Assembly: GCA_025153755.1 (NCBI GenBank)
Contig: JAOALD010000002.1
Coordinates: 62,001-126,000, forward strand
Length of the DNA: 64,000 bases
From: SAR92 clade bacterium H921
GTDB lineage: Bacteria; Pseudomonadota; Gammaproteobacteria; Pseudomonadales; Porticoccaceae
Reading direction: 5' to 3'
The position numbers were made by a program, and so were the translations under genes. The notes beneath the pieces are model-generated. The model worked only from the letters and a program-made list of their open reading frames with translations, was not told where the DNA came from and made no database searches. Numbering within the stretch: the stretch's first letter is position 1; the number at the start of each line of letters is the position of its first letter. This document shows, piece after piece, positions 8,247 through 21,796 of this stretch.

Positions 8247-9598
8247 TGGCCAGGATCGAGCAATTAGAGGGGGCAGCGGTATTTGCATCTTGGCAGTCTC
8301 AGCTTGATTCTGCGCCACAGATTTTAGTCGGGTTTAGTGGTGGTTTAGACTCTACAGTTCTCCTTACATTACTCAGCGATCTTGTTCCAGCTCAGCGCCT
8401 GTGTGCTGTGCATATCAATCATGGTCTGTCAGTGAATGCGGACCAGTGGCAATCTCATGTGGATAGTTTTTGTCAGTCCCTTGGTGTGCAGCTGCACTGC
8501 GAAACTGTCTCGGTGAAGGCGGCGGGTGAAGGGCTAGAGGCGGCTGCTCGCGAGGCCAGATATGGTGTGTTTTCCCGGTTGATTCAGCCCCATGGGCTGC
8601 TTGTTCTTGGTCATCATGCAGATGACCAGGTTGAGACGGTACTCTACCGACTATTACGGGGTTCAGGAAATAGGGGGCTATCTGGTATTCCAGTTTCACG
8701 AAGCCTAGCCGGTGGTCGCGTAATTAGGCCTTTGCTTCAGTGGCAAAAAGCTCAAATACAGGACTTCGCCGAGCGGCGCCATCTAGTCTGGGTTGAAGAT
8801 GAAACCAATCTACAGAGCACCTTTGACCGCAATTACCTGCGTAACCAAGTGATACCCGCGATTGCCGATCGGTGGCCGGATTATACCCGGCGTATAAGTC
8901 ATTCAGCGCAGTTGAGCAAAGATAATGGTGACCTTGCCGAGACAGTGGCGGCAGATGACCTGCAAACGTTAAAGATTAAGGTGGAACGAGGCGGTTGGTC
9001 CCTGTGTCTAGATACCTTCACAGCGCTGTCGGCCTTGCGTCAGAGAAATGTGTTGCGTCACTGGCCAGGTGTTTACCAATTGCCGTTGCCAGGGCATAAA
9101 ATTATTAATGAAGTGATTGACTCTATCGTCAAAGCTCGTGACGATGCTACGCCAAAGGTATTGTCCCAGAGTCTGCAGTGGGGAAGATTTCGCAATCGAC
9201 TCTATCTTTTGTCAGCCATACCTGACTGTGGCGAAGTGTATGAGGATTTACACTGGCATACCGAACTGCCCCTATCTCTGCCCGACGGCAGCTGTTTAAG
9301 GGGCGAAAAACATCTCGGCCAGGGTCTGCTGATCCCATCGGGACAGCCGCTCACCGTGCGCATGCGTAGCGGTGGTGAGCGCTGTCAGCCTGCAGAGAGG
9401 CGGCACTCTACTAGCCTCAAAAAACTACTTCAGGAATATAATGTAGAGCCCTGGTGGAGAGATAGAATCCCGCTGCTATACGCCGGCCAACAACTTGTTG
9501 CTGTTGGCGATTTATGGGTTTGTGCCGGCTATCAGGCGTCATCAGATCAGCAGGGCATTCTTATTTACTGGCATCTTAGCCCGCAAGTAGATTACTGA
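8246..9598 (+). CDS. tilS: tRNA(Ile)-lysidine synthase
   Basis: Converts C34 of tRNA-Ile(CAU) to lysidine using ATP and lysine, an essential step for AUA decoding. The PP-loop SGGLDSTVLL lies near residue 30; HINHGLS, LGHHADDQVETVLYRLLRGSG and the FDRNYLRNQVIP segment are characteristic. The C-terminal part contains the RSGGERCQPAERRHSTSLKK substrate-binding domain. 450 residues, normal for the long gammaproteobacterial form. One-base overlap with yheU. Confidence 0.97.
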   Translation: MARIEQLEGAAVFASWQSQLDSAPQILVGFSGGLDSTVLLTLLSDLVPAQRLCAVHINHGLSVNADQWQSHVDSFCQSLGVQLHCETVSVKAAGEGLEAAAREARYGVFSRLIQPHGLLVLGHHADDQVETVLYRLLRGSGNRGLSGIPVSRSLAGGRVIRPLLQWQKAQIQDFAERRHLVWVEDETNLQSTFDRNYLRNQVIPAIADRWPDYTRRISHSAQLSKDNGDLAETVAADDLQTLKIKVERGGWSLCLDTFTALSALRQRNVLRHWPGVYQLPLPGHKIINEVIDSIVKARDDATPKVLSQSLQWGRFRNRLYLLSAIPDCGEVYEDLHWHTELPLSLPDGSCLRGEKHLGQGLLIPSGQPLTVRMRSGGERCQPAERRHSTSLKKLLQEYNVEPWWRDRIPLLYAGQQLVAVGDLWVCAGYQASSDQQGILIYWHLSPQVDY

Positions 9599-9653
9599 TG
9601 GATTCAATGCAGATCTTAGTAGAAACACAGGGGCCTTTCTGTTAATCTGCTAC

Positions 9654-9673
9654 CCCATCTTACACAGGATGGG
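9654..9673 (+). other. Small perfect hairpin in the tilS-pyrG gap
   Basis: CCCATC and GATGGG form a 6-bp stem with an 8-base loop in the 152-base gap, about 80 bases before the pyrG ATG. It is not followed by a run of T, so it is a poor intrinsic terminator. It could be a leader structure for pyrG, but nothing else supports that. Confidence 0.35.
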
Positions 9674-9708
9674 CCGCGACCAGATTCATGGTTAAAAGAC
9701 CTCTCTAA

Positions 9709-12239
<2,531 letters not shown>

Positions 12240-12283
12240 CCGGACTATTTAACTGCGGCCGCTAATTATTACCCTCAATTTAG

Positions 12284-13597
<1,314 letters not shown>

Positions 13598-13644
13598 TTT
13601 GATCGAGATAGCATCTGTTGTGCTAAAGAGAATAGAATAAGCAG

Positions 13645-13965
13645 ATGCGCTGGTTACTGATCATACTTACTGTCCTTTTCGTTGGCTTACAGTTTAGGCT
13701 GTGGGTCGGCGAGGGGAGTCTCGCCCACAAGGCGGAATTGACTAAAAAAGTGGAGCAACAGCGTCAAATAAACCAGCAGTTACAGTCACGCAATCAACAG
13801 GTTGCCCAAGAGGTTGAGAGCTTAAAAACTAACCTCGACTCTATTGAGGAAAAGGCGCGCAAGGATCTGGGTATGATTAAAGAGGGTGAGATCTTCTATC
13901 TGGTCATAGATAAAGATGAGCGTATCATGCCGTCGTCGCAGGACACTGAGGCCGATCAACCTTGA
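13645..13965 (+). CDS. ftsB: Cell division protein FtsB
   Basis: Bitopic divisome protein that pairs with FtsL and FtsQ. 106 residues: a membrane helix at about 1-18, then a coiled coil rich in Gln, Glu and Leu to about residue 75, with the conserved ARKDLGMIKEGEIFYLV segment near its end. Placement between eno and ispD is the classic gammaproteobacterial arrangement. Overlaps ispD by four bases. Confidence 0.95.
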   Translation: MRWLLIILTVLFVGLQFRLWVGEGSLAHKAELTKKVEQQRQINQQLQSRNQQVAQEVESLKTNLDSIEEKARKDLGMIKEGEIFYLVIDKDERIMPSSQDTEADQP

Positions 13966-14672
13966 GTAACAAATCACCAAAATATTGGGCCATAGTCCCT
14001 GCTGCGGGAACAGGTAAGCGATTTTCGGCAGATATTCCAAAACAATTTCATCATTTAAATGGCAGTCTTGTGGCGCAGCACACGTTGAGCCGCCTGCTGA
14101 GTATTCCCGTGATTGAAACGATTGTGTGTCCCTGTGATACCAGTTCTGGTTACTGGTCTAAGATACCTGCCATTGAAAACCCTCGAGTGCGCCTAGTCAC
14201 TGGAGGTGATCAACGCGCTCATTCGGTTATAAACGGTCTGGTGTCTATACATGATATTGCTCACAGGAATGACTGGGTTCTGGTCCATGATATGGCGCGT
14301 CCCTGTATAGCGCCAGCCAGTATTGGTCGACTAATCACGCAGGTTGGCAATCATCCAGTGGGTGGCATTCTGGCCAGTGCTATTAATGACACCTTAAAGG
14401 TTGTCAGCCCTCAGGGTGATATTGTTAGTACCGTAAACCGTGCCGAGTACAGGGCCGCCCAGACGCCGCAAATGTTTCGCTATGGTCTGTTGTTTGATGC
14501 AATACAGAGCATGCTTGATAGTAAAAAGATCCCGACTGATGAAGCCTCTGCTATTGAATACGCAGGCAAGCAGGCGATAGTAGTAGAGGGGCGGCAAGAC
14601 AACATAAAGATTACTCGTCGGGAAGATTTAGTTATTGCCGAAGCCATTATGAAAAATCAGGAGGCGGAGTAA
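13962..14672 (+). CDS. ispD: 2-C-methyl-D-erythritol 4-phosphate cytidylyltransferase
   Basis: Third step of the MEP isoprenoid pathway (MEP + CTP to CDP-ME). The nucleotide-binding PAAGTGKRF lies at the N-terminus; [10 protein letters not shown] and [11 protein letters not shown] are family motifs and 236 residues is typical. I accept a TTG start lying in the ftsB stop (TTGA) because the conserved WAIVPAAG strand begins only nine codons later and no ATG or GTG is available before it. One-base overlap with ispF. Confidence 0.96.
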   Translation: MSNKSPKYWAIVPAAGTGKRFSADIPKQFHHLNGSLVAQHTLSRLLSIPVIETIVCPCDTSSGYWSKIPAIENPRVRLVTGGDQRAHSVINGLVSIHDIAHRNDWVLVHDMARPCIAPASIGRLITQVGNHPVGGILASAINDTLKVVSPQGDIVSTVNRAEYRAAQTPQMFRYGLLFDAIQSMLDSKKIPTDEASAIEYAGKQAIVVEGRQDNIKITRREDLVIAEAIMKNQEAE

Positions 14673-15148
14673 TGCGCATAGGACATGGCTATGATGTGCA
14701 TGCCTTTGGGGATGGCAATGTATTGATACTGGGGGGCGTAAAAATTCCCTTTACCCATTCATTTGTAGCGCACTCGGATGGCGATGTATTGATTCATGCG
14801 CTAATTGATGCCCTGCTCGGCGCTTTGGCCCTAGGCGATATAGGTCAGCATTTTCCGGATACAGATGCCAGTTATAAAAATAGCAACAGCCGCGACTTGC
14901 TAGCAGTGGTGGTCGCCATGATGGCCAGTAGAGAATACAGGCTAGGTAACGCGGATATTACTATAGTTGCACAGAGCCCAAAAATGGCCCCCCACCTAGA
15001 GAAAATGCGGCTGAATTTAGCGGCAGATATGGACTGTGATGTCAGCCAGATTAATATTAAGGCAACGACTTCCGAAAAGCTTGGTTTTACCGGTCGTCAT
15101 GAGGGCATTGCCTGCCATGCTGTGGTTCTTCTAAGTTCAGACGTGTAG
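14672..15148 (+). CDS. ispF: 2-C-methyl-D-erythritol 2,4-cyclodiphosphate synthase
   Basis: Cyclises CDP-ME 2-phosphate with loss of CMP in the MEP pathway. 158 residues; the metal ligands sit in [26 protein letters not shown] and the [10 protein letters not shown] loop is present, as is the C-terminal [13 protein letters not shown]. Forms a coupled pair with ispD. Confidence 0.98.
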   Translation: MRIGHGYDVHAFGDGNVLILGGVKIPFTHSFVAHSDGDVLIHALIDALLGALALGDIGQHFPDTDASYKNSNSRDLLAVVVAMMASREYRLGNADITIVAQSPKMAPHLEKMRLNLAADMDCDVSQINIKATTSEKLGFTGRHEGIACHAVVLLSSDV

Positions 15149-15150
15149 CC

Positions 15151-16113
15151 ATGTTGGCCAGCGCAGACGCCTATCAATTTAAGTTTCAGCATATGCCCCG
15201 GGCCCTGGGTAAACCTCTAGGGCCAGCGCTATTTCGAAGCCAGCTAGAGGACTTCCAAGTTGATGAAATTATTGACTTCCAGCCCAGCGCTGAAGGTGAG
15301 CATCTTTTGGTGCATGTTCGCAAACGTGATCAAAATACTCGTTGGGTTGCAGGTCTGTTGGCAAAATTAGCTGATATAGGCCGCAATGATGTAGGTTACT
15401 GCGGTATGAAAGATCGTTTTGCTGTAACTACCCAGTGGTATAGCTTGCATCTTCCTGGTCGAGATCTGAGGGTAAGTCAGCTACAGCACGATGACTTTGA
15501 AATAATTGCTAGCCATCGGCATCATAAAAAGCTCCGCCGCGGCATGCATCAGGGAAATCAATTCAGTATTGTTTTGCGCGATTTTAAGGCTGATCGGGCC
15601 CTAGTGTCAGAGCGCTTGCAGCAGATAGAGCGGGAGGGTGTACCTAACTATTTTGCTGAGCAACGGTTTGGTCACAATGGTGCTAATCTTCACGAGGCCC
15701 AGAGATTGATTGACGCCGACCAACTCAAAGGCAATCGCAGGGGCACTGGAATCTATTTATCGGCTGCGCGCTCTTGGCTATTTAACCTAGTTTTGGCGCA
15801 GTATATCGAGCAGGGACAGTTGCCTGATCAGACCGGACCATTATGGGGGCGGGGACGTTCCAATGCGGATATCGACAGTGTCCAAACAGAGAATGACGTA
15901 CTTGCCCACTGGCAGAGCTGGTGTTATGCGCTGGAACATGCGGGTCTCAAACAGGAGCGTCGCAACCTGGTTTTAAAGCCGCAAGATTTACGCGCGCAAT
16001 GGTCTGATAGTGACTGTTTATCATTGCATTTCACTCTGGCCAGCGGTTGTTTTGCCACGGCACTACTGCGTGAATTAGCCGAATTATTCCGCCCGGAATT
16101 TGAAGCCCTGTGA
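15151..16113 (+). CDS. truD: tRNA pseudouridine-13 synthase
   Basis: Makes pseudouridine 13 in tRNA-Glu. Catalytic Asp88 sits in GYCGMKDRFAVTTQ; the NYFAEQRFG motif follows. At 320 residues it is somewhat shorter than the 349 of E. coli TruD, with the loss in the insertion (TRUD) domain. Two bases downstream of ispF. In relatives surE follows; here a 118-base gap leads straight to pcm. Confidence 0.95.
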   Translation: MLASADAYQFKFQHMPRALGKPLGPALFRSQLEDFQVDEIIDFQPSAEGEHLLVHVRKRDQNTRWVAGLLAKLADIGRNDVGYCGMKDRFAVTTQWYSLHLPGRDLRVSQLQHDDFEIIASHRHHKKLRRGMHQGNQFSIVLRDFKADRALVSERLQQIEREGVPNYFAEQRFGHNGANLHEAQRLIDADQLKGNRRGTGIYLSAARSWLFNLVLAQYIEQGQLPDQTGPLWGRGRSNADIDSVQTENDVLAHWQSWCYALEHAGLKQERRNLVLKPQDLRAQWSDSDCLSLHFTLASGCFATALLRELAELFRPEFEAL

Positions 16114-16231
16114 TATATTGTGAATCAAGTAATAGTGCGGTTCATAGCCATGTTCCAGGCTGTTTAATCAGGGGCTTTGGTGCCGCTTTTAAATCATGCT
16201 TTTAATTAAAATTTATTAATAGGGGAAGTAG

Positions 16232-16903
16232 GTGAACTCGATCGAACTAGCTGGCGTTGGTATGACATCCCAGCGAACCCGTGAGCGACTCATCCAGCGT
16301 TTAATCGATCAAGGTATTAGCAGCCAGGCGGTACTGGATGTTATTCGTATGACCCCGAGACATATATTCCTTGATCAAGCACTGTCTCACCGTGCCTATG
16401 AAGATACGGCGCTACCTATTGGTTACTCCCAGACATTGTCCCAACCCTATATTGTTGCCCGCATGACGGAAATACTACTCAGTGGAGGCCCTCTCAAAAA
16501 GGTTTTAGAGATTGGTACTGGCTCAGGTTATCAGACTACTATCTTGTCTCAGTTAGTGACCGAGGTATGTACTGTAGAGCGTATAGAACCGCTGCTAAAA
16601 AAGGCCACGGATCGTTTTAGAAGGCTAGGTCTTAAGAATATTAGCGCCGAGCTCTCCGACGGTAGTTTTGGTTGGGACAAGCATGCGCCCTATGATGGCA
16701 TTATTACCACAGCAGCCCCCCAGACTGTGCCAGAGGAACTTTTGCGTCAGATGGCACCAAACGGGATTCTGGTAATCCCTGTAGGCAATGGCCAGTCTCA
16801 GGATCTCAGGGTGCTGAAGCGGGTTGGCGACTCTTCTGAATTTGATGAAGAAATTGTTGAGAAAGTAAAGTTTGTACCGCTTCTTGGTGGGCTATCCCGC
16901 TAG
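16232..16903 (+). CDS. pcm: Protein-L-isoaspartate O-methyltransferase
   Basis: Repairs isoaspartyl residues in aged proteins using SAM. SAM motif LEIGTGSGYQTTILSQL and the later YDGIITTAAPQTVP and IPVGNGQSQ match PCMT; 223 residues. GTG start with AGGGGAAG 5-6 bases upstream, preferred over an internal ATG ten codons on. Part of the stationary-phase pcm-nlpD-rpoS block. Confidence 0.96.
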   Translation: MNSIELAGVGMTSQRTRERLIQRLIDQGISSQAVLDVIRMTPRHIFLDQALSHRAYEDTALPIGYSQTLSQPYIVARMTEILLSGGPLKKVLEIGTGSGYQTTILSQLVTEVCTVERIEPLLKKATDRFRRLGLKNISAELSDGSFGWDKHAPYDGIITTAAPQTVPEELLRQMAPNGILVIPVGNGQSQDLRVLKRVGDSSEFDEEIVEKVKFVPLLGGLSR

Positions 16904-16983
16904 GCTGCATCGCCAGATCAGCAGCGATATTTGCATAAATTCTTAAAGTAGGTGTGATAGCAAAGGTTACAACAGGAGTTCAC

Positions 16984-17931
16984 ATGCGCAACCCAGGTCA
17001 TTATTTGTTACTTTTTTTGAAGGGAATGGCTATGGGCGCCGCAGATGTTGTGCCTGGTGTCTCTGGCGGTACTATTGCGTTTATTAGTGGTATCTATGCA
17101 GAGCTAATCGACACTATTAAATCTCTAAACTTGTATGCGATCACAGTTCTTCGCCGCGAGGGTATTGCTGCAGCCTGGCGATATATCAATGGTAACTTTC
17201 TGGTTACCCTTTTAGGTGGCTTGCTCACCAGCCTATTTTCACTGGCCAAGGTAATGCAGTATCTTCTGGTCGCACATCCGTTGCCGCTGTGGTCTTTCTT
17301 TACCGGTTTAATTTTAGGCTCGGTTATTTACCTGTTACGTCAGAATGTGCCTCAGAGGGCAGTTGATAAAGGGCTTTTAATTCTCGGTATTGCAATAGCC
17401 TACGGCATAGCCATTGCACCATCTGCCACCTTGCAGGGTGATTATTTAACAATGTTTTTCGCTGGCAGCATCGCCCTGTGTGCCATGATACTGCCAGGAA
17501 TTTCAGGGTCGTTTATAATGGTGTTACTGGGACTGTACCCGGTATTTATCGGTGCAATTGTCAATTTACAGTTCGATATTCTTGCAGTTTTTGCACTTGG
17601 TGGGCTGATCGGTCTTATGGCCTTTAGTCGGTTACTTTCATGGTTATTGGACCACTATCAAGCGGCTGTAATTGCTACTATGTGTGGGTTTCTAATCGGC
17701 AGTTTGAATATTATTTGGCCCTGGAAGCAGGTCATTGAAACCACCACCAGTCACTCGGGGAAGACAATGGTGCTGGCATCTGAAAATCTATTACCCAACC
17801 AATTCTCTGTGACGGGCCAAGATCCTCAAACGGCGGCCTGCTTGATGGCATTCTTTTTCGCCTTGATATTGGTGTTAGGATTGGAATATATTGGTAAAAA
17901 GTACGCTGAAAAACCAGTGCCGGCTGAATAA
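16984..17931 (+). CDS. popT: DUF368 polyprenyl-phosphate carrier (PopT type)
   Basis: Multi-pass inner-membrane protein of the DUF368 family, members of which are known to return undecaprenyl phosphate across the membrane for reuse in envelope synthesis. About eight to ten hydrophobic segments; each half carries a P-G-[VI]-S-G motif (ADVVPGVSGGT near residue 20 and ILPGISGSF midway), the inverted-repeat hallmark of the fold. I start at the ATG preceded by AGGAG, giving 315 residues; an upstream GTG would add ten polar residues. It is inserted between pcm and nlpD, next to envelope-related nlpD. Confidence 0.88.
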   Translation: MRNPGHYLLLFLKGMAMGAADVVPGVSGGTIAFISGIYAELIDTIKSLNLYAITVLRREGIAAAWRYINGNFLVTLLGGLLTSLFSLAKVMQYLLVAHPLPLWSFFTGLILGSVIYLLRQNVPQRAVDKGLLILGIAIAYGIAIAPSATLQGDYLTMFFAGSIALCAMILPGISGSFIMVLLGLYPVFIGAIVNLQFDILAVFALGGLIGLMAFSRLLSWLLDHYQAAVIATMCGFLIGSLNIIWPWKQVIETTTSHSGKTMVLASENLLPNQFSVTGQDPQTAACLMAFFFALILVLGLEYIGKKYAEKPVPAE

Positions 17932-17932
17932 T

Positions 17933-18679
17933 ATGTTGAAAATACTTCCCAGTGTTGTCTGCCTGCTGACCCTTGGTGCCTGCGCCAGTTACGAGGCGCC
18001 AGTCAGTTCACTAGCTCAGCCACCCAGTATGCGTATAACCACCCATGTGGTTGCCGCTGGAGATACTCTTTACTCTATCGCCTGGCGCAATGATGTGAAT
18101 TTCAGGGTATTGGCACGAGCCAATGGTTTGCGTGAACCCTATCATATTCACTTAGGCCAGCGCCTTACCTTGGAAACCCAGGGTACAGATTCGAATAATA
18201 TGCCTGCTACGGGATCTTTAGAGTCCGCTGCGCAATCATCTAAGGCAGCGTCCACTGCGGTCAAATCCAAGGTTAAGAGAGCACCTGTATCCGTAACAAA
18301 GTTGTCCAACTCGGAGGTTTACGGTGATAGTTGGACATGGAAATGGCCCATACAGGGTAAAACAGTAAAAACCTTTAGTCCGGCCGATCTGCGTAAAGGT
18401 ATAAGTATTAAAGGCGCTGGTGGTGCTAGGGTGCGTCCTGCGGCACCGGGAACCGTGGTTTATGCCGGTGACGGATTACGTGGTTATGGTAAGCTAGTGA
18501 TTATTAAGCACAGCGAGACATTCCTCAGTGCTTACGGTCACAATGAAAAAATAATGGTGAAAGAGGGGCAAACTGTTAGGCAAATGGAGATAATCGCATC
18601 ATTGGGAGCCAAGGGTACGATGCATTTTGAGATAAGAAAAGATGGGTATCCTGTAAATCCCGCCCTATATTTACGTTAA
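17933..18679 (+). CDS. nlpD: Lipoprotein NlpD, LysM plus inactive LytM domain
   Basis: Outer-membrane lipoprotein that activates the amidase AmiC during division. Start moved to the ATG just after the popT stop, giving 248 residues and a proper lipobox (LTLGAC, Cys near residue 17). A LysM domain follows (THVVAAGDTLYSIAWRN to LGQRLTL), then a Ser/Ala/Lys linker and a C-terminal LytM domain with YAGDGLRGYGKLVIIKH and MHFEIRKDG. The HxGxD zinc site of active LytM enzymes is RKGIS here, so it should be non-catalytic, as in E. coli NlpD. Directly upstream of rpoS. Confidence 0.94.
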   Translation: MLKILPSVVCLLTLGACASYEAPVSSLAQPPSMRITTHVVAAGDTLYSIAWRNDVNFRVLARANGLREPYHIHLGQRLTLETQGTDSNNMPATGSLESAAQSSKAASTAVKSKVKRAPVSVTKLSNSEVYGDSWTWKWPIQGKTVKTFSPADLRKGISIKGAGGARVRPAAPGTVVYAGDGLRGYGKLVIIKHSETFLSAYGHNEKIMVKEGQTVRQMEIIASLGAKGTMHFEIRKDGYPVNPALYLR

Positions 18680-18804
18680 TTTTTAATTTATCATTGTCAA
18701 TGACTCGTTTAAAGTAAGAGTTAGGTATCTAAAGGAAGGATACTTGAGTAAGAAGGGTTAGCACCAGGATCGGTTGCTAAATTAAGGAAGATAGTGCAAA
18801 GGGG

Positions 18805-19737
18805 ATGCCAAACGTGACGGATGAAGCGTTAGTATTAGATCAGCGTGCGCCAGCCGCTGACGGTCAGGAAGACACCGCAGAGATAAGTTATCAGGTCATT
18901 GATGCAACAAGTCTCTACCTTAAAGAAATTGGCTTCGCGCCGCTGTTGACGGCCGACGAAGAGGTTTTCTACGCTCGTAAACTGCAAAAAGGATGTGAGA
19001 AATCACGTCATAGAATGATCGAAAGTAACCTGAGATTAGTCGTTAAAATCTCTAGACGTTACATCAATCGCGGTCTTGAGCTGTTGGATTTAATTGAAGA
19101 GGGCAATCTGGGACTGATGAGAGCCGTTGAAAAATTTGATCCTGAGTTAGGGTATCGGTTTTCAACTTATGCGACTTGGTGGATACGTCAGACAATAGAG
19201 CGCGGGCTAATGAACCAGTCGCGTACTATTCGACTACCCGTACACGTGGTCAAAGAGCTCAACGTATATCTACGTGCTTCACGTAAATTGGCTCAGCAAG
19301 TCGATCATTCGCCAACATCAGAGGAAATCGCGGTTGAGGTGGGCAAGCCTGTAGCAGATGTGATTAAAATCCTTGGTTTTAGTGAGCGTATATCTTCAAT
19401 TGATGTTCCAGTGGCCGATAAAGAAAAAACCCTAGTTGAAACAATTGCCGATGAAAACGGCCTTAGCCCTGAGAGCGAGATCGAGGAAGAAAATCTCATG
19501 GATCGCCTTGGCGTATGGCTAGATCAGCTACCCGAAAAGCAACGGGAGGTGTTGGTGAGGCGTTTTGGCCTCAAACATCACAAGGAAGAAACACTGGAGC
19601 AGGTGGGTCGAGAAATTGGTCTGACCCGCGAGCGCGTTAGACAGATTCAGGTCGATGCATTGCACCGCTTGCGCGATCTGTTGCGTCAACAGGGTCTCGA
19701 CCAAGATGTATTATTTGAGGATTTCGATGGAATTTAG
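18805..19737 (+). CDS. rpoS: RNA polymerase sigma factor RpoS
   Basis: Stationary-phase and general-stress sigma factor. Region 1.2/2 contains [47 protein letters not shown] and [15 protein letters not shown]; regions 3 and 4 run to [17 protein letters not shown]. 310 residues, about 20 shorter than E. coli RpoS. The nlpD-rpoS neighbourhood confirms the call over other sigma-70 paralogues. The 125-base gap after nlpD has no obvious terminator; part of its promoter probably lies inside nlpD as in relatives (inference). Confidence 0.97.
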   Translation: MPNVTDEALVLDQRAPAADGQEDTAEISYQVIDATSLYLKEIGFAPLLTADEEVFYARKLQKGCEKSRHRMIESNLRLVVKISRRYINRGLELLDLIEEGNLGLMRAVEKFDPELGYRFSTYATWWIRQTIERGLMNQSRTIRLPVHVVKELNVYLRASRKLAQQVDHSPTSEEIAVEVGKPVADVIKILGFSERISSIDVPVADKEKTLVETIADENGLSPESEIEEENLMDRLGVWLDQLPEKQREVLVRRFGLKHHKEETLEQVGREIGLTRERVRQIQVDALHRLRDLLRQQGLDQDVLFEDFDGI

Positions 19738-19747
19738 TTGGCAGGGT

Positions 19748-19777
19748 AAAAAAACCCGGCAATTACCGGGTTTTTTT
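19748..19777. terminator. Bidirectional intrinsic terminator between rpoS and ppa
   Basis: A7-CCCGG, a six-base loop and CCGGG-T7 form a hairpin flanked by A and T runs, so it works for both strands. It lies between the convergent rpoS and ppa stops. Confidence 0.93.
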
Positions 19778-19796
19778 AAGCTTATCCAGTTAATAT

Positions 19797-20327
19797 TTAT
19801 TCAGCCAGATAACGCTCTCTAGAGGCTATAATTTCAGCTCGAGCAGCTTCGGCATTGTCCCAGCCATCAACTTTTACCCATTTACCTGGCTCGAGCGCTT
19901 TGTAGTTTTCAAAGTAATGCACGATCTGATTGATTAGTAGCTCTGGAAGATCAGATGCCTCTTGAACATGATCGTATATTTTAGTGAGCTTTGTGTGTGG
20001 AACTGCCAAAAGCTTAGCGTCAACACCGGATTCATCGCTCATATTTAAAACACCTACTACACGACTGCGAATGACCGCACCTGGTACGACAGGGTAGGGC
20101 GTGACGACCAACACATCCAGTGGGTCCCCATCCTCTGACAGCGTTTGAGGAACATAGCCATAGTTAGCTGGATAGAACATAGGGGTCGCAACAAATCGGT
20201 CTACAAAGATAGCATCGCTGTCTTTATCTACTTCATATTTGATGGGGTCGTGGTTTGCTGGGATCTCAATAATTACATTGATGTCATTGGGTAGGTCTTT
20301 GCCCGCAGGTATGTCGTTGTAGCTCAT
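19797..20327 (-). CDS. ppa: Inorganic pyrophosphatase (family I)
   Basis: Hydrolyses pyrophosphate released by biosynthesis. 176 residues; [20 protein letters not shown] holds the DxDPxD metal-binding site, with [18 protein letters not shown] near the N-terminus and [10 protein letters not shown] near the C-terminus. Monocistronic, convergent with rpoS. Confidence 0.98.
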   Translation of the reverse strand: MSYNDIPAGKDLPNDINVIIEIPANHDPIKYEVDKDSDAIFVDRFVATPMFYPANYGYVPQTLSEDGDPLDVLVVTPYPVVPGAVIRSRVVGVLNMSDESGVDAKLLAVPHTKLTKIYDHVQEASDLPELLINQIVHYFENYKALEPGKWVKVDGWDNAEAARAEIIASRERYLAE

Positions 20328-20710
20328 TTGAATAGTTCCATTAGGTTGCGTTGCCGAGAAGCCGCGGATTATAGCTATTTGATCAAAATTTGGCCAGTAG
20401 CTAGTACCTGAAAACTCCTCGGCACTGGCAAATATTCATCCTAATATTCAGGTTACAAAGTAACTAAAAAATGAGAATCAAAGCGGTTCACTCTGAGATC
20501 ACAGGGAAAAGAGTGAAGTTTGAATAAGTTAAGCCTGTGATAGCAATAGTGAGCACCAGCGAGTCCCATAAGTTACCATGGTTATTTCACTGGATAGCTG
20601 TAAATCAAGTAAACTACCAAGGTGCAGTTAAGCGCATAGCTAAACTATGGAATCCTAGGTGCCCTATTGATTGGGCATCACTAACAAGAAAGTTCATAAG
20701 GAACGGTCCA
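20328..20710. other. Divergent intergenic region between ppa and the RND operon
   Basis: 383 bases without a convincing gene. An open frame upstream of the adaptor gene runs through its last part, but it has no RBS-linked start and is not adaptor-like. A TGCCC/GGGCA inverted repeat with an 8-base spacer lies at about 20659-20676, roughly 35 bases before the adaptor GTG. Promoters for both neighbours should be here; I cannot fix their boxes. Confidence 0.5.
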
Positions 20711-21775
20711 GTGAATAACAATATTCGTTTTGCTCTCATGTTTTTTTTGGCTATCGTGGTTTGGTTTGGCAGTGGTTTGATTAAAACATCGGACGAGTTG
20801 GTGTCAGCAAGCAATGTGACTGAAAGCTATACTAAAGTGCAAGTTAGAAACTCCAGTCAACGATTATTTAGTCGCACCTTAACAATGCGGGCCAGAACAG
20901 AACCCAATAGAGCAGTGCATGTGCTTGCTCAGTTGTCTGGGAAGATTTCCGCTATTTTGGCCGAAGAAGGTAGCTCGATTGATCAGGGGCAGGGTATTTG
21001 CCAGATAGATGCTGAAGACAGGCATCTGCGCCTAAAGCAGGCCGAAGCTGCCCTTGAGAATGCTACCATTGCTTACCGTGGGGCATTAAAGCTTAAAAGT
21101 GGTGGCTATCAATCTGAGCTCGCTATCTCTCAAGCAAAAGCGGCGCTAGCGGCGGCAAAAACTAATCGCAAACGTGCTCAAATTGATACTGAAAATCTCC
21201 AAGTAAAGGCTCCGTTTGCGGGTATTGTTGAGTCTCGACCTGTTGAAATTGGAGACTTTATAACGCCAGGCCAAAGGTGTGCCACTGTGGTTGAGTTAAG
21301 TCCGCTAAAAGTTGAGGCGCTGGCAACTGAAGCAGAAATTGGTAATCTAGCCTTAAATGCACCAGCAGAGGTTGTTATTGCAGGTCAAACGTACTCCGGT
21401 GCGCGGCTGTCTTTTCTTGCCTACCAAGCCAACATCGCTACTAAGGGATATAGGGTAGAGGCTTTGATGGACAATCCAGATCAATTATTGAGAGCTGGCG
21501 TGTCGGCTCAGCTCAATGTCAAGCTTGCACCTGTGCAGGCTCATCTGATCCCGGCGAGTAGTATTTTGCTGGGTGACAGAGGAAATTCGATCGTAAAGGT
21601 ACTTCTCGCTGATCAGACCGTCGCCTCAATGCAAATAGCGACGATAGGTGAGTCTAGAGACGGTATTTGGGTCACCGGTTTGCCAGAAGAGGTGCTTTTG
21701 GTGACAGTGGGACAAAATTACATTATCGATGGTGAGCGCGTTGAGCCTGCGTTTTCAATTAGCCTTGAACAGTAA
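20711..21775 (+). CDS. RND efflux periplasmic adaptor (membrane fusion protein)
   Basis: HlyD/AcrA-type adaptor linking an inner-membrane RND pump to an outer-membrane channel. I start at the GTG preceded by AAGGAA, giving 354 residues with one N-terminal membrane anchor (FALMFFLAIVVWFGSGL). A barrel-sandwich half (VHVLAQLSGKISAILAEEGSSI) precedes a helical hairpin (QAEAALENATIAYRGALKL), the second half (LQVKAPFAGIVESRPVEIGDF) and a beta-barrel. The pump gene follows after 21 bases. No regulator or outer-membrane factor is adjacent, so a shared TolC-like partner is likely. Confidence 0.9.
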   Translation: MNNNIRFALMFFLAIVVWFGSGLIKTSDELVSASNVTESYTKVQVRNSSQRLFSRTLTMRARTEPNRAVHVLAQLSGKISAILAEEGSSIDQGQGICQIDAEDRHLRLKQAEAALENATIAYRGALKLKSGGYQSELAISQAKAALAAAKTNRKRAQIDTENLQVKAPFAGIVESRPVEIGDFITPGQRCATVVELSPLKVEALATEAEIGNLALNAPAEVVIAGQTYSGARLSFLAYQANIATKGYRVEALMDNPDQLLRAGVSAQLNVKLAPVQAHLIPASSILLGDRGNSIVKVLLADQTVASMQIATIGESRDGIWVTGLPEEVLLVTVGQNYIIDGERVEPAFSISLEQ

Positions 21776-21796
21776 ATACGTGAGACTGGCCTCCCT

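Noticed and set aside
16114-16231. A hidden or decayed surE between truD and pcm
   Set aside because: The gap is only 118 bases and no SurE-like stretch was seen in any frame.
20537-20710. N-terminal extension of the RND adaptor
   Set aside because: The extra 58 residues lie before the natural membrane anchor and lack an RBS; the GTG at 20711 has AAGGAA.
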